Source: Unio delphinus
Taxonomy: Eukaryota; Mollusca; Bivalvia; Unionida; Unionidae
Assembly: GCA_029339505.1 (NCBI GenBank)
Contig: JAQISU010000166.1
Coordinates: 4,698,501 to 4,762,500 of the forward strand
Direction of reading: 5' to 3'
Length of the DNA stretch: 64,000 nt
The position numbers and the translations under genes were made by a program. Below are positions 14,760 through 27,547 of the stretch, piece after piece. The first letter of the stretch is position 1; each line of letters begins with the position of its first letter. A model generated the notes under the pieces. That model searched no databases. It had not been told where the DNA came from and saw only the letters and a list, made by a program, of their open reading frames with translations.

Positions 14760-15600
14760 AAAAAAAATGAGAGCTATCAACAAATGCACATACTCCGAAT
14801 TTATTACAATACAAACAGTCCTTTCCTACCGTGTCTACTACATCAACAGCATGTTTATATTGAATGTTAAAATTAAGGCCCTTGTCCCAAAAATGTGTCT
14901 AATAAAATCATTGAATATATTAATTTTATTTTACATAAAGACTATTAGTCATTGCAAGTAGATACTATAATGATAACATATAGACAATTGGATAGTGACA
15001 ATGCAATCTATATGTTTTGTGAAAATCATAAATTATTGCATATCTAAGACAGGCATTAAGGGACAGGTGCAATCTGCATTGAATTCACGGAATATTTTTT
15101 GTAACATATACTATACCTTATTATCGATTAATATTTTCAGAGAAATTTAAAGAATTCAATAATGAATCTACATATTTAAAATGTTGCTAAAATGTACAAC
15201 ATATTAGGGGCCACCTTGTATGTCATTCTTGAATTCAGTCCATAAAATGAATGGTTGGTACATGGAATTATTCTAATTTCTCATGACATGACCGTGCTCA
15301 CAACTTAATCATTACACGAATTTCTACAAATTTGAACTGACCTTCATTTTCGTCTTAGTTTAAAGTTCGCAGAGACGAACACATAAATGTAACGTGTTAA
15401 AAGAGTCCCAACCGGAACGCGAATGGAAGTATTTCACAACTATTCAAATATGGGGAATTTTCAATAGCGAGTTTGTATTATTCCAGGTAGCTCTTTGTTA
15501 ATATGCCCTACCCAAAGTTTAGTGTGCGGGTTTTATATACGCACTTAATTACTGACCTTACTAGAAAGGCAAAGGCTTATAATACACCGTTATTTGGTCC
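14760..15600. repeat. Paralogous module Y, copy 1
   Basis: Shares ordered blocks with 23290-23990 and 25690-26340: ATAGTGACAATG, a TAATCTGCATT/CAATCTGCATT block, ACTTAATCATT-ACACGAATTTCTAC, GGAAGTATTTC-CAACTAT and TTTGTTAATATGCCCTACCC. No open frame crosses it. Confidence 0.75.
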
Positions 15601-15819
15601 GGAATAAAGCCATTGTAGGCCAAACACACTTATTTAATACAACTATTGACATTGACACGAATCTGCCACTTTATGATCCGTATACTCTTTACAGAAACAT
15701 GGCGTTACAGACCTTGTCACACTGCTTAATGTGCCTCTTGAAAATTACTGCTCTGCCAGATACGCAACCCTGACGGTTGTCCTGACCCTGACCCTGCCTT
15801 TATTATCAGTGTTTATCGG

Positions 15820-16124
15820 TTTGTTTGTTTGATTAGGATTTGAACGTAGCTTTAACAATTTTTTAGTCATATCGCTACCATGTATGCAGTGAGGCAGTTT
15901 ATAGTGATGTCTAGCACTGGGGCATCATGCCGCAGACATGTAGCATGATGTCCCACCCAGTCACATTATCCTAACACCAGGCCGACCAGTCCTAACACTA
16001 ACCTCTTAATGCTGAGCAGCTGTTAGTACCATTTTTGTAAGTCTTTGGTATGACTCGGCCGAGGGATCGAACCCACGACCTCCCGCTTCCGTGGCGGACG
16101 ATATAAACATTAGGCCACCGGAGC
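15820..16124 (-). mobile_element. SINE family A, copy 3
   Basis: Minus-strand copy flanked by a perfect 9-base target-site duplication, GTTTATCGG (15811-15819 and 16125-16133). The body has a small deletion near the sequence that reads GCCAAGCGAGGC in copy 1. Confidence 0.92.
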
Positions 16125-16284
16125 GTTTATCGGAAAAGTATTTAGAAATAAGGAGAAGTAAATTTAAATAACTTTTCCCCCACTCCTTTTCAATATAAAA
16201 CACAGTATCATTTATCATCATATATTTGTTAGGACCAGCAGGGTTGGCAGACACTCACCTCTGACTTTCTAATAATCTTTTTTC

Positions 16285-16286
<2 letters not shown>

Positions 16287-16366
<80 letters not shown>
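16287..16366. repeat. (TA)n microsatellite
   Basis: About 40 TA units. Confidence 0.98.
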
Positions 16367-16372
<6 letters not shown>

Positions 16373-18587
16373 ACCTTCTATAAAAAATCATGTTGGTCGT
16401 CGGACCCTCACTTTAGACTTTCTAATGGTTTATTTGAAAAACTAAACTTCTAAAGAAGAAAAAGAGAAACAGAGCCCACCCACCCCAGTTGATACTATTT
16501 CAAGAAAACAACGCTAGTTCCAACATTTTTATTTCTAACCATCTATTTCAAAAAGCAAACCTTCCGTCGATAAATGCTAGTAATCGGTAATGCGTATTCA
16601 TAGAAAGATGTAATTATATTGCTCACACATTTTACTGATGTTTAACGGCTTGATATAGTACATTTTGGCTTACAGTCTGTGATACTCAACCAAACATAAG
16701 AAACCGATACGATATCGTGGTAAGGGATCGTGTAAATTGATAGTCACAAATCCGTGCAGGCTATTTTGGCATGAGGGAAGAAATTTTTTAACTTAACTAT
16801 GCTACTATTTCCTGTATACCAAATCGGATGAATATTTCGCAGCGTATGTGTAACGCCGCGGTTAAAGATGACCCAAAAACGAGTTATCTCTGGTCACCCT
16901 GTGGATCTGAGCATATCTCTGAGTGACATAAATGACATTTTATTTTTATGCTTGCTTTTGAGAATATTCTGGCTAGATCTGTCAAGCTTTACATCGTCGT
17001 AAACCTCAAGATTATTAATACCGCCATCCAGAATTTCGATGGGCGGAGCAGCATTGATGTCAGTGAGATTCAACATCTACCTCTTCACCATGGATGGAAT
17101 ATTTTGCAACATCAATAATTTCCTTGACGACCTTATAACAAGGCTGGTCGACCGCGGACGACTCTATTTAAAAAAAGTTTATCCCATTTGAGCCATCTAA
17201 TTATCATGTTGAATAAACACTGAGTTTTACGAGACAAGACCGGGCCAGTGATAATGGCGCGAACAAAAGTTGCTAATGCTGGATGATGCTTAACGTGTAC
17301 TTGTTCTTTTGACCATGAAAAGTCAACCAACCACGAAATATGGCATATTTATCTACCACCGCCTACAGCGATTCAATATGGATGGTTTGATGTAAGCACT
17401 TCCAATGAAGCTCATCAGATATCTTGTTTTTGCCACACGACACTATTTGGACAAGCACAGTATGTATACGACAAAATCGCACATACAAATGCGCGCACAT
17501 GGTCCCCGACGTTGCAAGTGGATACAGTGAAGTGAAACCATTACCAACTTAAACAGAACCTGCAGTCTCAGCCGCGTTGTTATGAATTTATGAACGTGAT
17601 GGTCTGCATTGGCCACTATTGCTACAGGTTAATCCTGGGAAAGAAAGTTTTGGCACTGTATCATCGTTGGAGCAGAAGCATGATGTTAAAATCAGCCGTG
17701 GACACGCCGCAATGCATCGTGGTGAGGCAATCGTTGAAAGATTTAATTGAACACTTGCTGAGAAATTGTTCTGACCTCATTATGCTCAGGAGTTATTGAT
17801 GAAGAAACGCCCATGTACTGACAAGCGATCTCGTCAATGGATTGCAAGACTACCCAGTGGCGTAAAATGATTGTATTTTTATATTTAAAAAATGTGTGTA
17901 ATGTAATAAAAAAATATATACATTACTTAATCTTATTAACTGTTTTTCACATTGCTGATATATTCAATACGATACAAATTCGAATTGTCAAATATAAAGA
18001 GTAACAATACGTCTATTCGGATAATATTATTAATGAATGTTTGGGATCCATACAAGAAAAGTATAGATTCTACGTATAATACGATTTTATGATTAGATAA
18101 TATTTCACGTGTTTTACTCTCAATTTTAATTTAGCTGACTAACCACTGTAGCGGTGGGCATCTTGTTCGCGGTATACAGTATGTATCTAACGACCTTTTT
18201 CTTTTTCTTTCTTTTCTCCATGACCACGAGTCCGCGTAACACATGTACACCTTTTCTTTCGTGTATATACGAGAGGTGTGTCCCTTGAAAATAGGCGCAT
18301 TTTAATACTTTATTTACTGTTCACACTTAACATTTTTCCAAATTACAAACCGTAGCGATTACGGACCCGGTATGGTAAACATTTGAAAGATATGAAAGAA
18401 AAAAAAAACCATTTCTGATCTAGATTGTAATTACACCAAGTAATTACTTTCCAAGACTGAAACTGAGTAGGGTTAAAAACGGGTAATAACCTGACCTTAG
18501 AAAAAAAAATTTTGTTATTGGAAACGAGCATAGAGATTACAGGGATTGTCATATAATCACTTTTAAACAAATTCTGTTATGACCCTT
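16367..18587. other. No intact gene seen
   Basis: Apart from the decayed NTPase-like frames at 16880-17345, only short frames. A 69-codon plus frame at 17590-17799 has no recognisable motif. Confidence 0.5.
16880..17345 (-). pseudogene. Decayed ORF with degenerate NTPase motif
   Basis: On the minus strand a 65-codon frame contains AIITGPVLSRKTQ, which fits a Walker A motif (GxxxxGKT) except that Gly is Arg. After a stop and a frame change, codons around 16894-17076 (60 aa) contain NNLEVYDDV, which resembles a Walker B strand. The pattern suggests a broken P-loop NTPase, such as those carried by some large mobile elements, but no family can be assigned and chance is not excluded. Confidence 0.25.
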
Positions 18588-18600
18588 ACTTATGTATAGG

Positions 18601-18845
18601 CGGGGCCCCGAGTGACCGAGTGGTCTAGTTCGCTCTCCGTTACGGATCACTGCTATCTCACCAATGTCTGCGTAGGTTCGAGTCTCAGATTCGGCCAATG
18701 TGGGTATGTGAGAAAGCTTTGCAGTAGCTTCTCGTGGGTTGGTGGTTCTTTTTGGGGATTTTTCTCTGTTTCTTCCTCCACCATTAATACTGACAGCCAT
18801 GTATAGCCTATCGTGTGCTGAAAAATGGCGTTAAAAACTACTACT
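18601..18845 (+). mobile_element. SINE family B, copy 1
   Basis: A second tRNA-derived family. The head GGGGCCCCGAGTGACCGAGTGG resembles the 5' end of a tRNA with a long variable arm; the B box is GGTTCGAGTCTC. The body has GTGAGAAAGCTTTGCAGTAG and a TAATACTGACAGCCATGTAT block, and the tail is TGCTGAAAAATGGCGTTAAA plus ACT repeats. 13-base target-site duplication ACTTATGTATAGG / ACTTGTGTATAGG (18588-18600, 18846-18858). Confidence 0.93.
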
Positions 18846-18869
18846 ACTTGTGTATAGGACCGCCCAATA

Positions 18870-18914
<45 letters not shown>
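18870..18914. repeat. (TG)n microsatellite
   Basis: About 22 TG units, 11 bases beyond the right target-site duplication of SINE B copy 1. Confidence 0.97.
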
Positions 18915-18915
<1 letters not shown>

Positions 18916-19494
18916 TGCGGTCTAAAGTATTGTACTGTCATGCATTATTCCAAGCATTTGCTATTTAAAAATTTTGAACGCCAATAATAACACAATACAA
19001 GAAAGCAGCACTTGTGTGGTTCTGTGTGGTGATGCCTTTTAAGCATAAATTAGAATTTGCTAAAATTGCCACCCTGTAACTGCATATTGCTTTGAAGGAC
19101 AGGAAAAGATGAAATAAGACATACAGACTATCGGTCACGGGAGGTGTGAGGACATGGCACCTATTCATAACATGGAAACAGTTGAGATCCCTACCCTCTT
19201 AGCATGTATTTGGTTGTTGAACGCGGAACTTAAATACAACAAAGATTCCCACTGAATAAGTGGATATGCAAAGAGGATATATCCATTTATAGTGCTTCAA
19301 CACTGGCCCCTTGACCAAAACACACCCACCCCATTCGCACAGTTTGGAAGCAGATGGATATGCCATGACGTGCTATTGACCTGATTCTCTGTGTTGCACT
19401 TTAAAAATATGCTTCATCATGCTTCAGTATACACGACATTTTATGTTGAATCAAGCTATCGTCCAGTTTGCATACGGAATTACACAGAATATGA

Positions 19495-19724
19495 GGGAGC
19501 CCCAAGTGGTCGAGTGGTATCAAGCGCTCTCCGTTACGGATCACTGCCATCTCACCTGTCTGCGTGGGTTCCAGTCTCGGATTCGGCCAATATGGGTATG
19601 TGAGAAAGCTTGCCAGTAGCTTCTCGTGGGTCGGTGGTTCTTTCCTGGGTTTTCCCGGGTTCTTCCGCCACCATTAATACTGGCTGCCATATATAGCCTA
19701 TTTAGTGCTGAAAAATGACGTTAT

Positions 19725-19754
<30 letters not shown>
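19495..19754 (+). mobile_element. SINE family B, copy 2
   Basis: Plus-strand copy with a (CAA)n tail and a perfect 13-base target-site duplication ACACAGAATATGA (19482-19494 and 19755-19767). The identical flanks suggest a recent insertion. Confidence 0.95.
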
Positions 19755-19757
<3 letters not shown>

Positions 19758-20182
19758 CAGAATATGATGTATACCCAAGCAACATCCAGTGGGAATACGG
19801 GAACACACATCAATTAATGTTTACCCTAGCAACCATCCAGTGTGAATTTGATACAAGTGTCACTACGCACACGGGTCACAACGAAAACACGGAATCATTA
19901 GTTGTTCAATTTTGTACACAATCTTCCGAAAGTGTTCTCTCTGCAATGTGTACAAAAGAGCCTTTTAACTGGGGTGTGTGTGTGGTGTGTGTGTGTGTGC
20001 GCGTGTGTGTTTTAATAGCATTTATACATTGGGAAATGGGGGGGGGGGGCATCTTGTTTTGATTAGTTAAGGGTATATTTACTTTTAGTGTGCAGGTTTT
20101 GACTCTGAAACTGATAGAGGTAGTGCTATAAGAAGTTGGCAAGTTTTAACATCCGTTTAACACAACAGTGTAAAATATACAT

Positions 20183-21945
20183 TGTATCAATATTATGGTC
20201 CTATCAAGTGTATCAATAACAATGTCCTATCAAGTGTATTAATAACAATTTCCTATCAAGTGTATCAATAACAATGTCCTATCAAGTGTATTAATAACAA
20301 TTTCCTATCAAGTGTATCAATAACAATGTCCTATCATGTGTATTAATAACAATTTCCTATCAAGTGTATTAATAACAATTTCCTATCAAGTGTATTAATA
20401 ACAATTTCCTATCAAGTGTATCATTAACAATGTCCTATCAAGTGTATCATTAACAATGTCCTATCAAGTGTATCAATAACAATGTCCTATCAAGTGTATC
20501 AATAACAATGTCCTATCAAGTGTATCAATAACAATGTCCTATCAAGTGTATTAATAGCATGGTCCTATCACGTGTATCAATATCATGGTCATATCACGTG
20601 TATCAATATCATGGTCATATCACGTGTATCAATATCATGGTCACATCACGTGTATCAATGCCATGATCCTAACAAGTATATTAATAACAATAACAAGATC
20701 AAGTGCATCAATATCATGATCATATCACATGTATCAATATCATGGTCCGATCAAGCGTACCAATATCATGGTTCTATAAAGTTTATCAATAAAATGGTTT
20801 TTCAATTGTATCAATAGCATTATCCTATCAATATCATAGTCATATCACGTGTATCAATATCATGGCCCTATCACGTGTATCAGTATCATGGTCCTATCAC
20901 GTGTATCAATATCATGGTCATATCACGTGTATCAATAACATCGTCTTATCAAGTGTATCAATATCACGGTCTCCTCAAGTGTATAAATAACATAGTCCTA
21001 CCAAGCGTATCAATATCATGGTCATATCACGTCTATCAATAACATAGTCCTATCAAGTTTATAAGTACCATAGTCCTATCAAGTGTATTAATATCATGGT
21101 CCTTTAAAGTGTATTAATAACATAGTCCTACCATGTGTATCAATATAATGATCCTATCAGGCGTATCAGTATCATGGTCCTGTCAAATGTATCAATATAA
21201 TGGTCCTACCGAGTGTATAAATAGCATAGTCTTATCAAGTGTATCCATATCATGGTCCTATCAAGTGTAGTATTATTATAGTCCTTCCAAGTGTATCAAT
21301 ATCATGATCCTGTCAAGTGTATCACTATCATGGTCATATCACGTCCATCAATAATATAGTCCTATCAAGTTTATTAATATCATGGTCCTATAAAATGTAT
21401 CAATAACATAGACCTATCAGATGTATCAGTATCATGGTCCTGTCAAATGTATCAATAACATGGTCTTATCAAGTGTATCAATAACATGGTCTTATCAAGT
21501 GTATCAATATCATGGTCCTATCAAGTGTATTAATAGCACAGTCCTACCAAGTGTATCAATATCATGGTCCTATCACGTGTATCAATTCCATCGTCCTATA
21601 AAGTGTATCAATAGCATGACCCTATCACGTGTATCAATATCGTGACCATAATATGAGTATCAATATCACAGTCCTATTAAGTATATCAATAACATATTCC
21701 TATCACGTGTATTCATATCATGGTCCTATCACGTATATCAATCGCATGATCCTATCACTTGTATCAATATCATGGCCCTATCATGTATATCAATATAATA
21801 ATCATATCAGGTGTTTCAATATCATACTCCAATAAAGTGTATCAATATCATGACCCTAACATGTGTATCAACGCCATAGTCCTTAAAAGTGTATCAGTAT
21901 CATGACCCTATCACGTGTATAAATAACAGTATTATCAAGTTTATC
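20183..21945. repeat. 26-bp minisatellite, about 68 units
   Basis: Unit about CCTATCAAGTGTATCAATAA plus CAATGT; length 26, with sequence drift from left (AACAATG type) to right (ATCATGG type). Open frames inside it are by-products: 26 is not a multiple of 3, so three units give a 26-residue periodic peptide. Nothing suggests coding. Confidence 0.95.
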
Positions 21946-23289
21946 AATAAAAAAGCTCTAAGTGCAAAATGAACAGTCACACAGTCTCGTAACAATGGGC
22001 ATACAGGGCAAGAGTGTATTCCATTGCCTAATTGCAGGTTCATATAAATATTTTGTCACTCTACCAGCAGCTATACTATTTTCATCATGGTCACAATCAT
22101 TGATCAACAGATTTTATTTCTGACTCTTAGCTCAAGCTAAGAAATTTTCAAAAGGATAGTGAGATGAAACTTCATGCATGAGGACTTTATGCAATGCCAC
22201 ACAACACACTTCTATGATCCAATTTTCCATGTCAATGTCATGCGACGTGGTCGTGCTGTAATTTTGGATGGTGTCTCGTGTAGTATTGAGGAATAACTTT
22301 TAGGGTTTACCTTTCCGTGTTCTTCACAAGTTGGTCACATGGGCAGATTATACATATACATCAATAGTTCGGTTTGAAATAGAATTATAAAGCGTTTGAT
22401 ATTTTTTTTATCGTTATATTGCTTTCATTGAATACCAAATATTAATGTGAAAAAATATTACCCTGTTTTATTGAACTTTACTTAGGTATTTGTTTCAATT
22501 TAAAGAAATTGGTTGTTTTGCGAAATTTCAAAAACGTGTAAAATGTTTGATAAATTAAAGGTAGACGGGTGCAGCATTTTGAAGCACTTCAATATTTGTA
22601 CAATATTCTTTGTACTCAGTAGGTACCAATCTGGGAATAAAATGTCAGCAATATTGCTTTCCTAGCTTTTAGAATTCTCCTTACAGGAAAATTTCGATAG
22701 CTACATATTAATACATCACATTGCGATATATCTGCTAATATTTGCTCGTGATGTGGTGTTTATAAAATTAGCCAGGTAAGTTTGTATATTTTATTCTGAC
22801 AAATGGACTCTATTCTTTGGTCATGATATGGGATGTTTTGCCGATAAAGCTAAATACTGATAAAATCAACACGAAGGTTTTTGTGAAAAAAAGGTCTCTT
22901 AAGCTTTATAAATCATAATTGAATAAACATAAGTTTTTATGAAAGATATAAAACTTGCTTATGAAGTGTTCAGAATCTTGGAAAAGAATTAATTGTAATC
23001 GGTTTTATAATGTGTGAAATATTTTGCATTCTAATATCCGTTCTCAGTGCAATTCTTTAAGTTGAATGCATCTCAATTTTTGTACAAAAGTATACTGATT
23101 CCTTCTTAACATCCAGAAGGGAAAACTCTCCTAAATACAACATTGAATATTTTCAACACGTATGTAACGATTGTATCTGAAAAGGGTTTGCCATTCTAAT
23201 TTGCACGATTATCCGAAGTTGGTGATTTTTCATTTCTACATTTTCCTATGACATTACCTTTCTGTTGTAATACAATGTAATTCAGAATT
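21946..23289. other. No gene seen
   Basis: AT-rich, nothing recognised between the 26-bp array and module Y copy 2. Confidence 0.55.
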
Positions 23290-23990
23290 TACTTGTTCCT
23301 ATTACCAACACGGTCCTTCCCTACTTTATCTTCAACATTAGCAACAGGGTTAATGTTTGTATTGTATATTAAAATTCAGACCCTTGTACCAAATTAATGT
23401 CTTAATGACTCTATGGATAGATTAATTTTTTTTTTACATATAGAATATTGTTCATGGCAAATACTTAATATAATTTATAAAATGTAGAAAATTGGGTATG
23501 AAATACATATACTTTAGTCCAAATCTAAAATATGCATTATTTAATATGGAAGATACGGGTGTAATCTGCATTTAATACACAGGTTTTTATTTACATGCCA
23601 TAAGTCATTATTTATTATAATTTCCAGGAAGATATACCTTTATTTAATAATGAATCCGATTTCATTAGAAACTAATATTAATGTACCGCATATGATAGAT
23701 TCTTTATTCATGAAATGCCAACATAAAGTCAATGCTTTGTATAAGAAAGTACTCGGATTTTTGATAATATAACTGTGCTGACAATTATATTATTCCATGA
23801 ATTTCTACATTCTTCCCGGGAATTTTATTTTGATCTGAGTTTCAAGTACACAAAAAGACATAATAACTAATGTGCAAAAACTGCCTAAATCAGAAACACG
23901 TACTAAACTATCTCGCACCTAAGACAGTGCTTTGGATTGCCTGAAAAATATTGGATTTTTCTGTTGTACGTTTGAAGTATACCAACATTC
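23290..23990. repeat. Paralogous module Y, copy 2
   Basis: The most diverged Y copy. Recognised by the CTTCCCTAC start, ATAAAATGTAGAAAATTGG (as in copy 3), GTGTAATCTGCATTTAATAC and ATTCCATGAATTTCTAC. Immediately precedes module X copy 2. Confidence 0.65.
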
Positions 23991-24129
23991 CTTTCAAGGT
24001 AATTGATTATTTAAGCGCTCTAATTAAAGATTCTAGTTCGAGTCTTTTTCTCTCTACACACGCAAGCAGACAGCCTGAATAGGTGATTATCGGAAAATAT
24101 TCCTATACATATCGAAGTAATTAGAATGC

Positions 24130-24690
24130 ATTCTCTATGTTGCCACTCCTTGTTAGTATTATACACGTTGCCATTGAATACGATTGGAAAATAGTTTCGG
24201 GTTCGATTCATTTCTAGCTCGCTGTAGTTTTGCCAAAATATTTTTAAGGCGATGAAATGGCAATACAGAATTTGTATTGTACCATAGCCTGTAACATAAA
24301 TAGAACCTTACAACGGAATACCCCATGCTAGCCTGATTATAATGTATAGGTCTTTGCTAATTCATTGACCTAGGCTTTTATCGACCGAGTAGAGTGGGAT
24401 CGATCATTAAAAAAAACCCCACCATATCGTGTAGAATATATGTTTTAAAATACTCTTCTATTCAGTCTCTGTCAATAATACTATTGAATTATTTTGGATT
24501 AGCGCCAACAATACCGGTACTTATAGTTACAATCAAATTTTTATGCAACTAACGGTTCTCGTATGGACGACCAAACTACTATAGAGAGAGTAGAGTTTCC
24601 AGTATATATTTTAAAAACTTTTTTTTAAAGAGAATTTATATTAGCAAAGTAAGAAAAGAGTGAAATATTTGCTTAAGTCCATTTGTTGAT
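24130..24690. repeat. Paralogous module X, copy 2
   Basis: Matches module X copy 1 in order over about 550 bases, from TTGCCACTCC to ATATTAGCAAAG. Followed directly by the 35-bp minisatellite. Confidence 0.75.
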
Positions 24691-24732
24691 GTCGATCCAT
24701 ATAATTGTCATGTAAGAACTATTACTGAAGGA

Positions 24733-25668
24733 AGTATAGATACCTTGGTTACATTTCTTCCTTAATAAGTATAGATACCTTGGTTACATTTTTGCCTTAA
24801 TAGCTATATATACCATCTTTAAATTTCTTCCTCTATAAGTATAGATACCTTGGTTACATTTCATCCTCTATAAGTATAGATACCTTGGTTACATTTCTTC
24901 CTTAATAAGTATAGATACCTTGGTTACATTTCTTCCTCTATAAGTATTAGTACCTTGGTTACATTTCATCCATATTAGGGATAGATACCTTGGTTACATT
25001 TCATCCTCTATAAGTATAGATACCTTGGTTACATTTCTTCCTCTATAAGTATAGATACCTTGGTTACATTTCTTCCTTAATAAGTATAGATACCTTGGTT
25101 ACATTTCTTCCTCTATAGGTATAGATACCTTGGTTACATTTCATCCTCTATAAGTATAGATACCTTGGTTACATTTCTTCCTTAATAAGTATAGATACCT
25201 TGGTTACATTTCTTCCTTAATAAGTATAGATACCTTGGTTACATTTCTTCCTCTATAAGTATTAGTACCTTGGTTACATTTCATCCATATTAGGGATAGA
25301 TACCTTGGTTACATTTCATCCTCTATAAGTATAGATACCTTGGTTACATTTCTTCCTTAATAAGTATAGATACCTTGGTTACATTTCTTCCTCTATAAGT
25401 ATTAGTACCTTGGTTACATTTCATCCATATTAGGGATAGATACCTTGGTTACATTTCATCCTCTATAAGTATAGATACCTTGGTTACATTTCTTCCTCTA
25501 TAAGTATAGATACCTTGGTTACATTTCTTCCTTAATAAGTATAGATACCTTGGTTACATTTCTTCCTCTATAGGTATAGATACCTTGGTTACATTTCATC
25601 CTCTATAAGAAGAGATACCTTGGTTAAATTTCGTTCTTAATTAGTATAAATATCTTGGTTATATTTCC
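24733..25668. repeat. 35-bp minisatellite with higher-order structure, about 26 units
   Basis: Core GTATAGATACCTTGGTTACA plus TTTCTTCCTCTATAA. Variant units (TTCATC, TTAATAAG, ATTAGTACC, CATATTAGGG) recur in a fixed order. The TAAGTATTAG variant lies at 24941, 25256 and 25396, spaced 315 and 140 bases, exact multiples of 35, so blocks of several units were duplicated. Confidence 0.95.
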
Positions 25669-25679
25669 CGCATCTCCAT

Positions 25680-26345
25680 TCTTGTACAAAATATATATTA
25701 TAAAATGTAGAGAATTCGATAGTGACAATGAAATCTTGATGTTTTGTAAAATTCATATACGTTATTTCAGATCTAAAATATGTATCGTTTAATAGCCAAG
25801 AGACTAGTATAATCTGCATTTAATCCATTAGTCATTATTGATTAAAATGTTTGGGGAAAAATGCATAATTCAATATTTATAAAATACTTAGAGACATTCT
25901 TGTACAACACATTAACGATAATCTTGTCTGTCACTCAATACAACAGTCAATCAAGTGATTGCTTTGAATCTGGAATTACTCTCATAACATGACTAGGCTG
26001 GCAACTTAATCATTCCACGAATATCTACAAACTTGGGATGACATTCATTATCCTCTTAGTTCCAAGTTTTACAAAGACGCGACAATAAATGTTGAGTTAA
26101 AACATTTCAAACTGGAATGTATTTGGAAGTATTTCGCAACTATAAAACCATTCATAAAGCTCCAGTTTAAATTTGGGGACATTTTCTCTAGTGACTTCTA
26201 AGAATACAAGGTTAGGGCTTTGTTAATCTGTCCTACCCAGCAAGTATTGTGCCTGTCATATCTACACACACGCAAACACTGAATTGAATGAAAAGACAAC
26301 GGCTTTACAATACAGTCCTCTTTTGTCTGTACGCACTGACCTGAT
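25680..26345. repeat. Paralogous module Y, copy 3
   Basis: Matches Y copy 1 closely in CAACTTAATCATTCCACGAA, TTGGAAGTATTTCGCAACTA and TTTGTTAATCTGTCCTACCC. Begins at the right edge of the 35-bp array. Confidence 0.72.
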
Positions 26346-26439
26346 TAAAAGGCCAAGACTTTGATCAGTAATTATAGAAAATGTATTGAACAATAAGGAA
26401 GAAAAAAATTTAAATCCTGTCATTTGGTTTTCAATCACT

Positions 26440-26935
26440 GCCATTATCATACAAGATGTCATTATATATGATTTGGAAAATCGGTTAAGGTTCGATTCAC
26501 TTCGCTCATGCCATACTTGTAAGTATAGCTATTTATGGCGATGACAAAGCAATACAGTACTGATATTTCACCACAACATTTACAGTACTGATATTTCACC
26601 ACAACATTTACAGTACTTATATTTCACCACAACATTTACAGTACTTATATTTCACCACAATTTACAGTACTTATATTTCACCACAACATTTACAGTACTG
26701 ATATTTCACCACAACATTTACAGTACTGATATTTCACCACAACATTTACAGTACTGATATTTCACCACAACATTTACAGTACGGATATTTCACCACAACA
26801 TTTACAGTACGGATATTTCACCACAACATTTACAGTAAGGATATTTCACCACAACATTTACAAATCATTCTGGTAAGAGAATACTGGAGGTAATCATGCC
26901 TTGCAAAGCGACATACCTAAGTGTTACGATGCATT
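26440..26935. repeat. Paralogous module X, copy 3, expanded by a 28-bp array
   Basis: Left part GGTTCGATTCACTTC...GGCGATGACAAAGCAATACAG matches the start of X copies 1 and 2. Its continuation is replaced by the 28-bp tandem array and then resumes weakly. Confidence 0.6.
26552..26868. repeat. 28-bp minisatellite, about 11 units
   Basis: Unit CAGTACTGATATTTCACCAC plus AACATTTA. One unit near 26655 lacks three bases. Units differ at ACTGAT/ACTTAT/ACGGAT/AAGGAT. It grew from sequence that is single-copy in module X. Confidence 0.94.
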
Positions 26936-27005
26936 ATCTTTTGAAAGAAACAGCCAACAATCAAGGTGACTTTGTATATTGCAACTGACTTAATCATTTC
27001 ATTAC

Positions 27006-27007
<2 letters not shown>

Positions 27008-27099
<92 letters not shown>
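27008..27099. repeat. Compound (TA)n(GA)n microsatellite
   Basis: TA units followed by GA units, directly left of the hAT-like element. Confidence 0.97.
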
Positions 27100-27102
<3 letters not shown>

Positions 27103-27119
27103 ATTCTGTCCAGTTTGCT

Positions 27120-27276
27120 TAGTCCCGGATTACCCATTAGGCAGAGTAGGCAACTGCCTATGGGCCCCGCGACTTTTATGGGCCCCATCAAGGGCCCCCA
27201 TGAGACCGTGACCGTGGGTCTGGGGCCCCAAAAGTTTGAGTGCTATGGGCCTCCACGGTGCTTAATCCGGCGCTGA
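27120..27276. mobile_element. hAT-like MITE or related short repeat
   Basis: Ends TCCCGGATTACCC and, on the opposite strand, CAGCGCCGGATTAAGCAC form a diverged terminal inverted repeat typical of CAG-GCCGGATTA elements. The inside is rich in GGGCCCC. Target-site duplications are unclear. Confidence 0.55.
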
Positions 27277-27547
27277 GTTTGCTGTACTCTCTTGGAGTAG
27301 GAAACCGCAATTTTAAGGAGTTTAATTTCCGAGATAAATGGAAACAAGCAGACAGACATACAGATACATTGCCTTGTTCTGGCATATGTTCAGTTCATCG
27401 GTGTCCTTATAAATATCTTCGTAACAGTAAAATAATTGTTACAGTCACAGTTAAATGTTTGCTTTCTGTTTCAATTTAGAAACATCTAGACTTTTTACAC
27501 TCAAGAGAAGCAAGACGATTCTATCATTGAATGTTAAAAGTGTGAAT

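Noticed and set aside
20572..21835. Periodic open frames (MYQYHG... type)
   Set aside because: By-products of the 26-bp repeat; the frame shifts every unit and returns only after three units.
20183..21945. CRISPR-like array
   Set aside because: Repeats are contiguous 26-bp units without unique spacers, in animal DNA. It is a minisatellite; the same applies to the 35-bp array.
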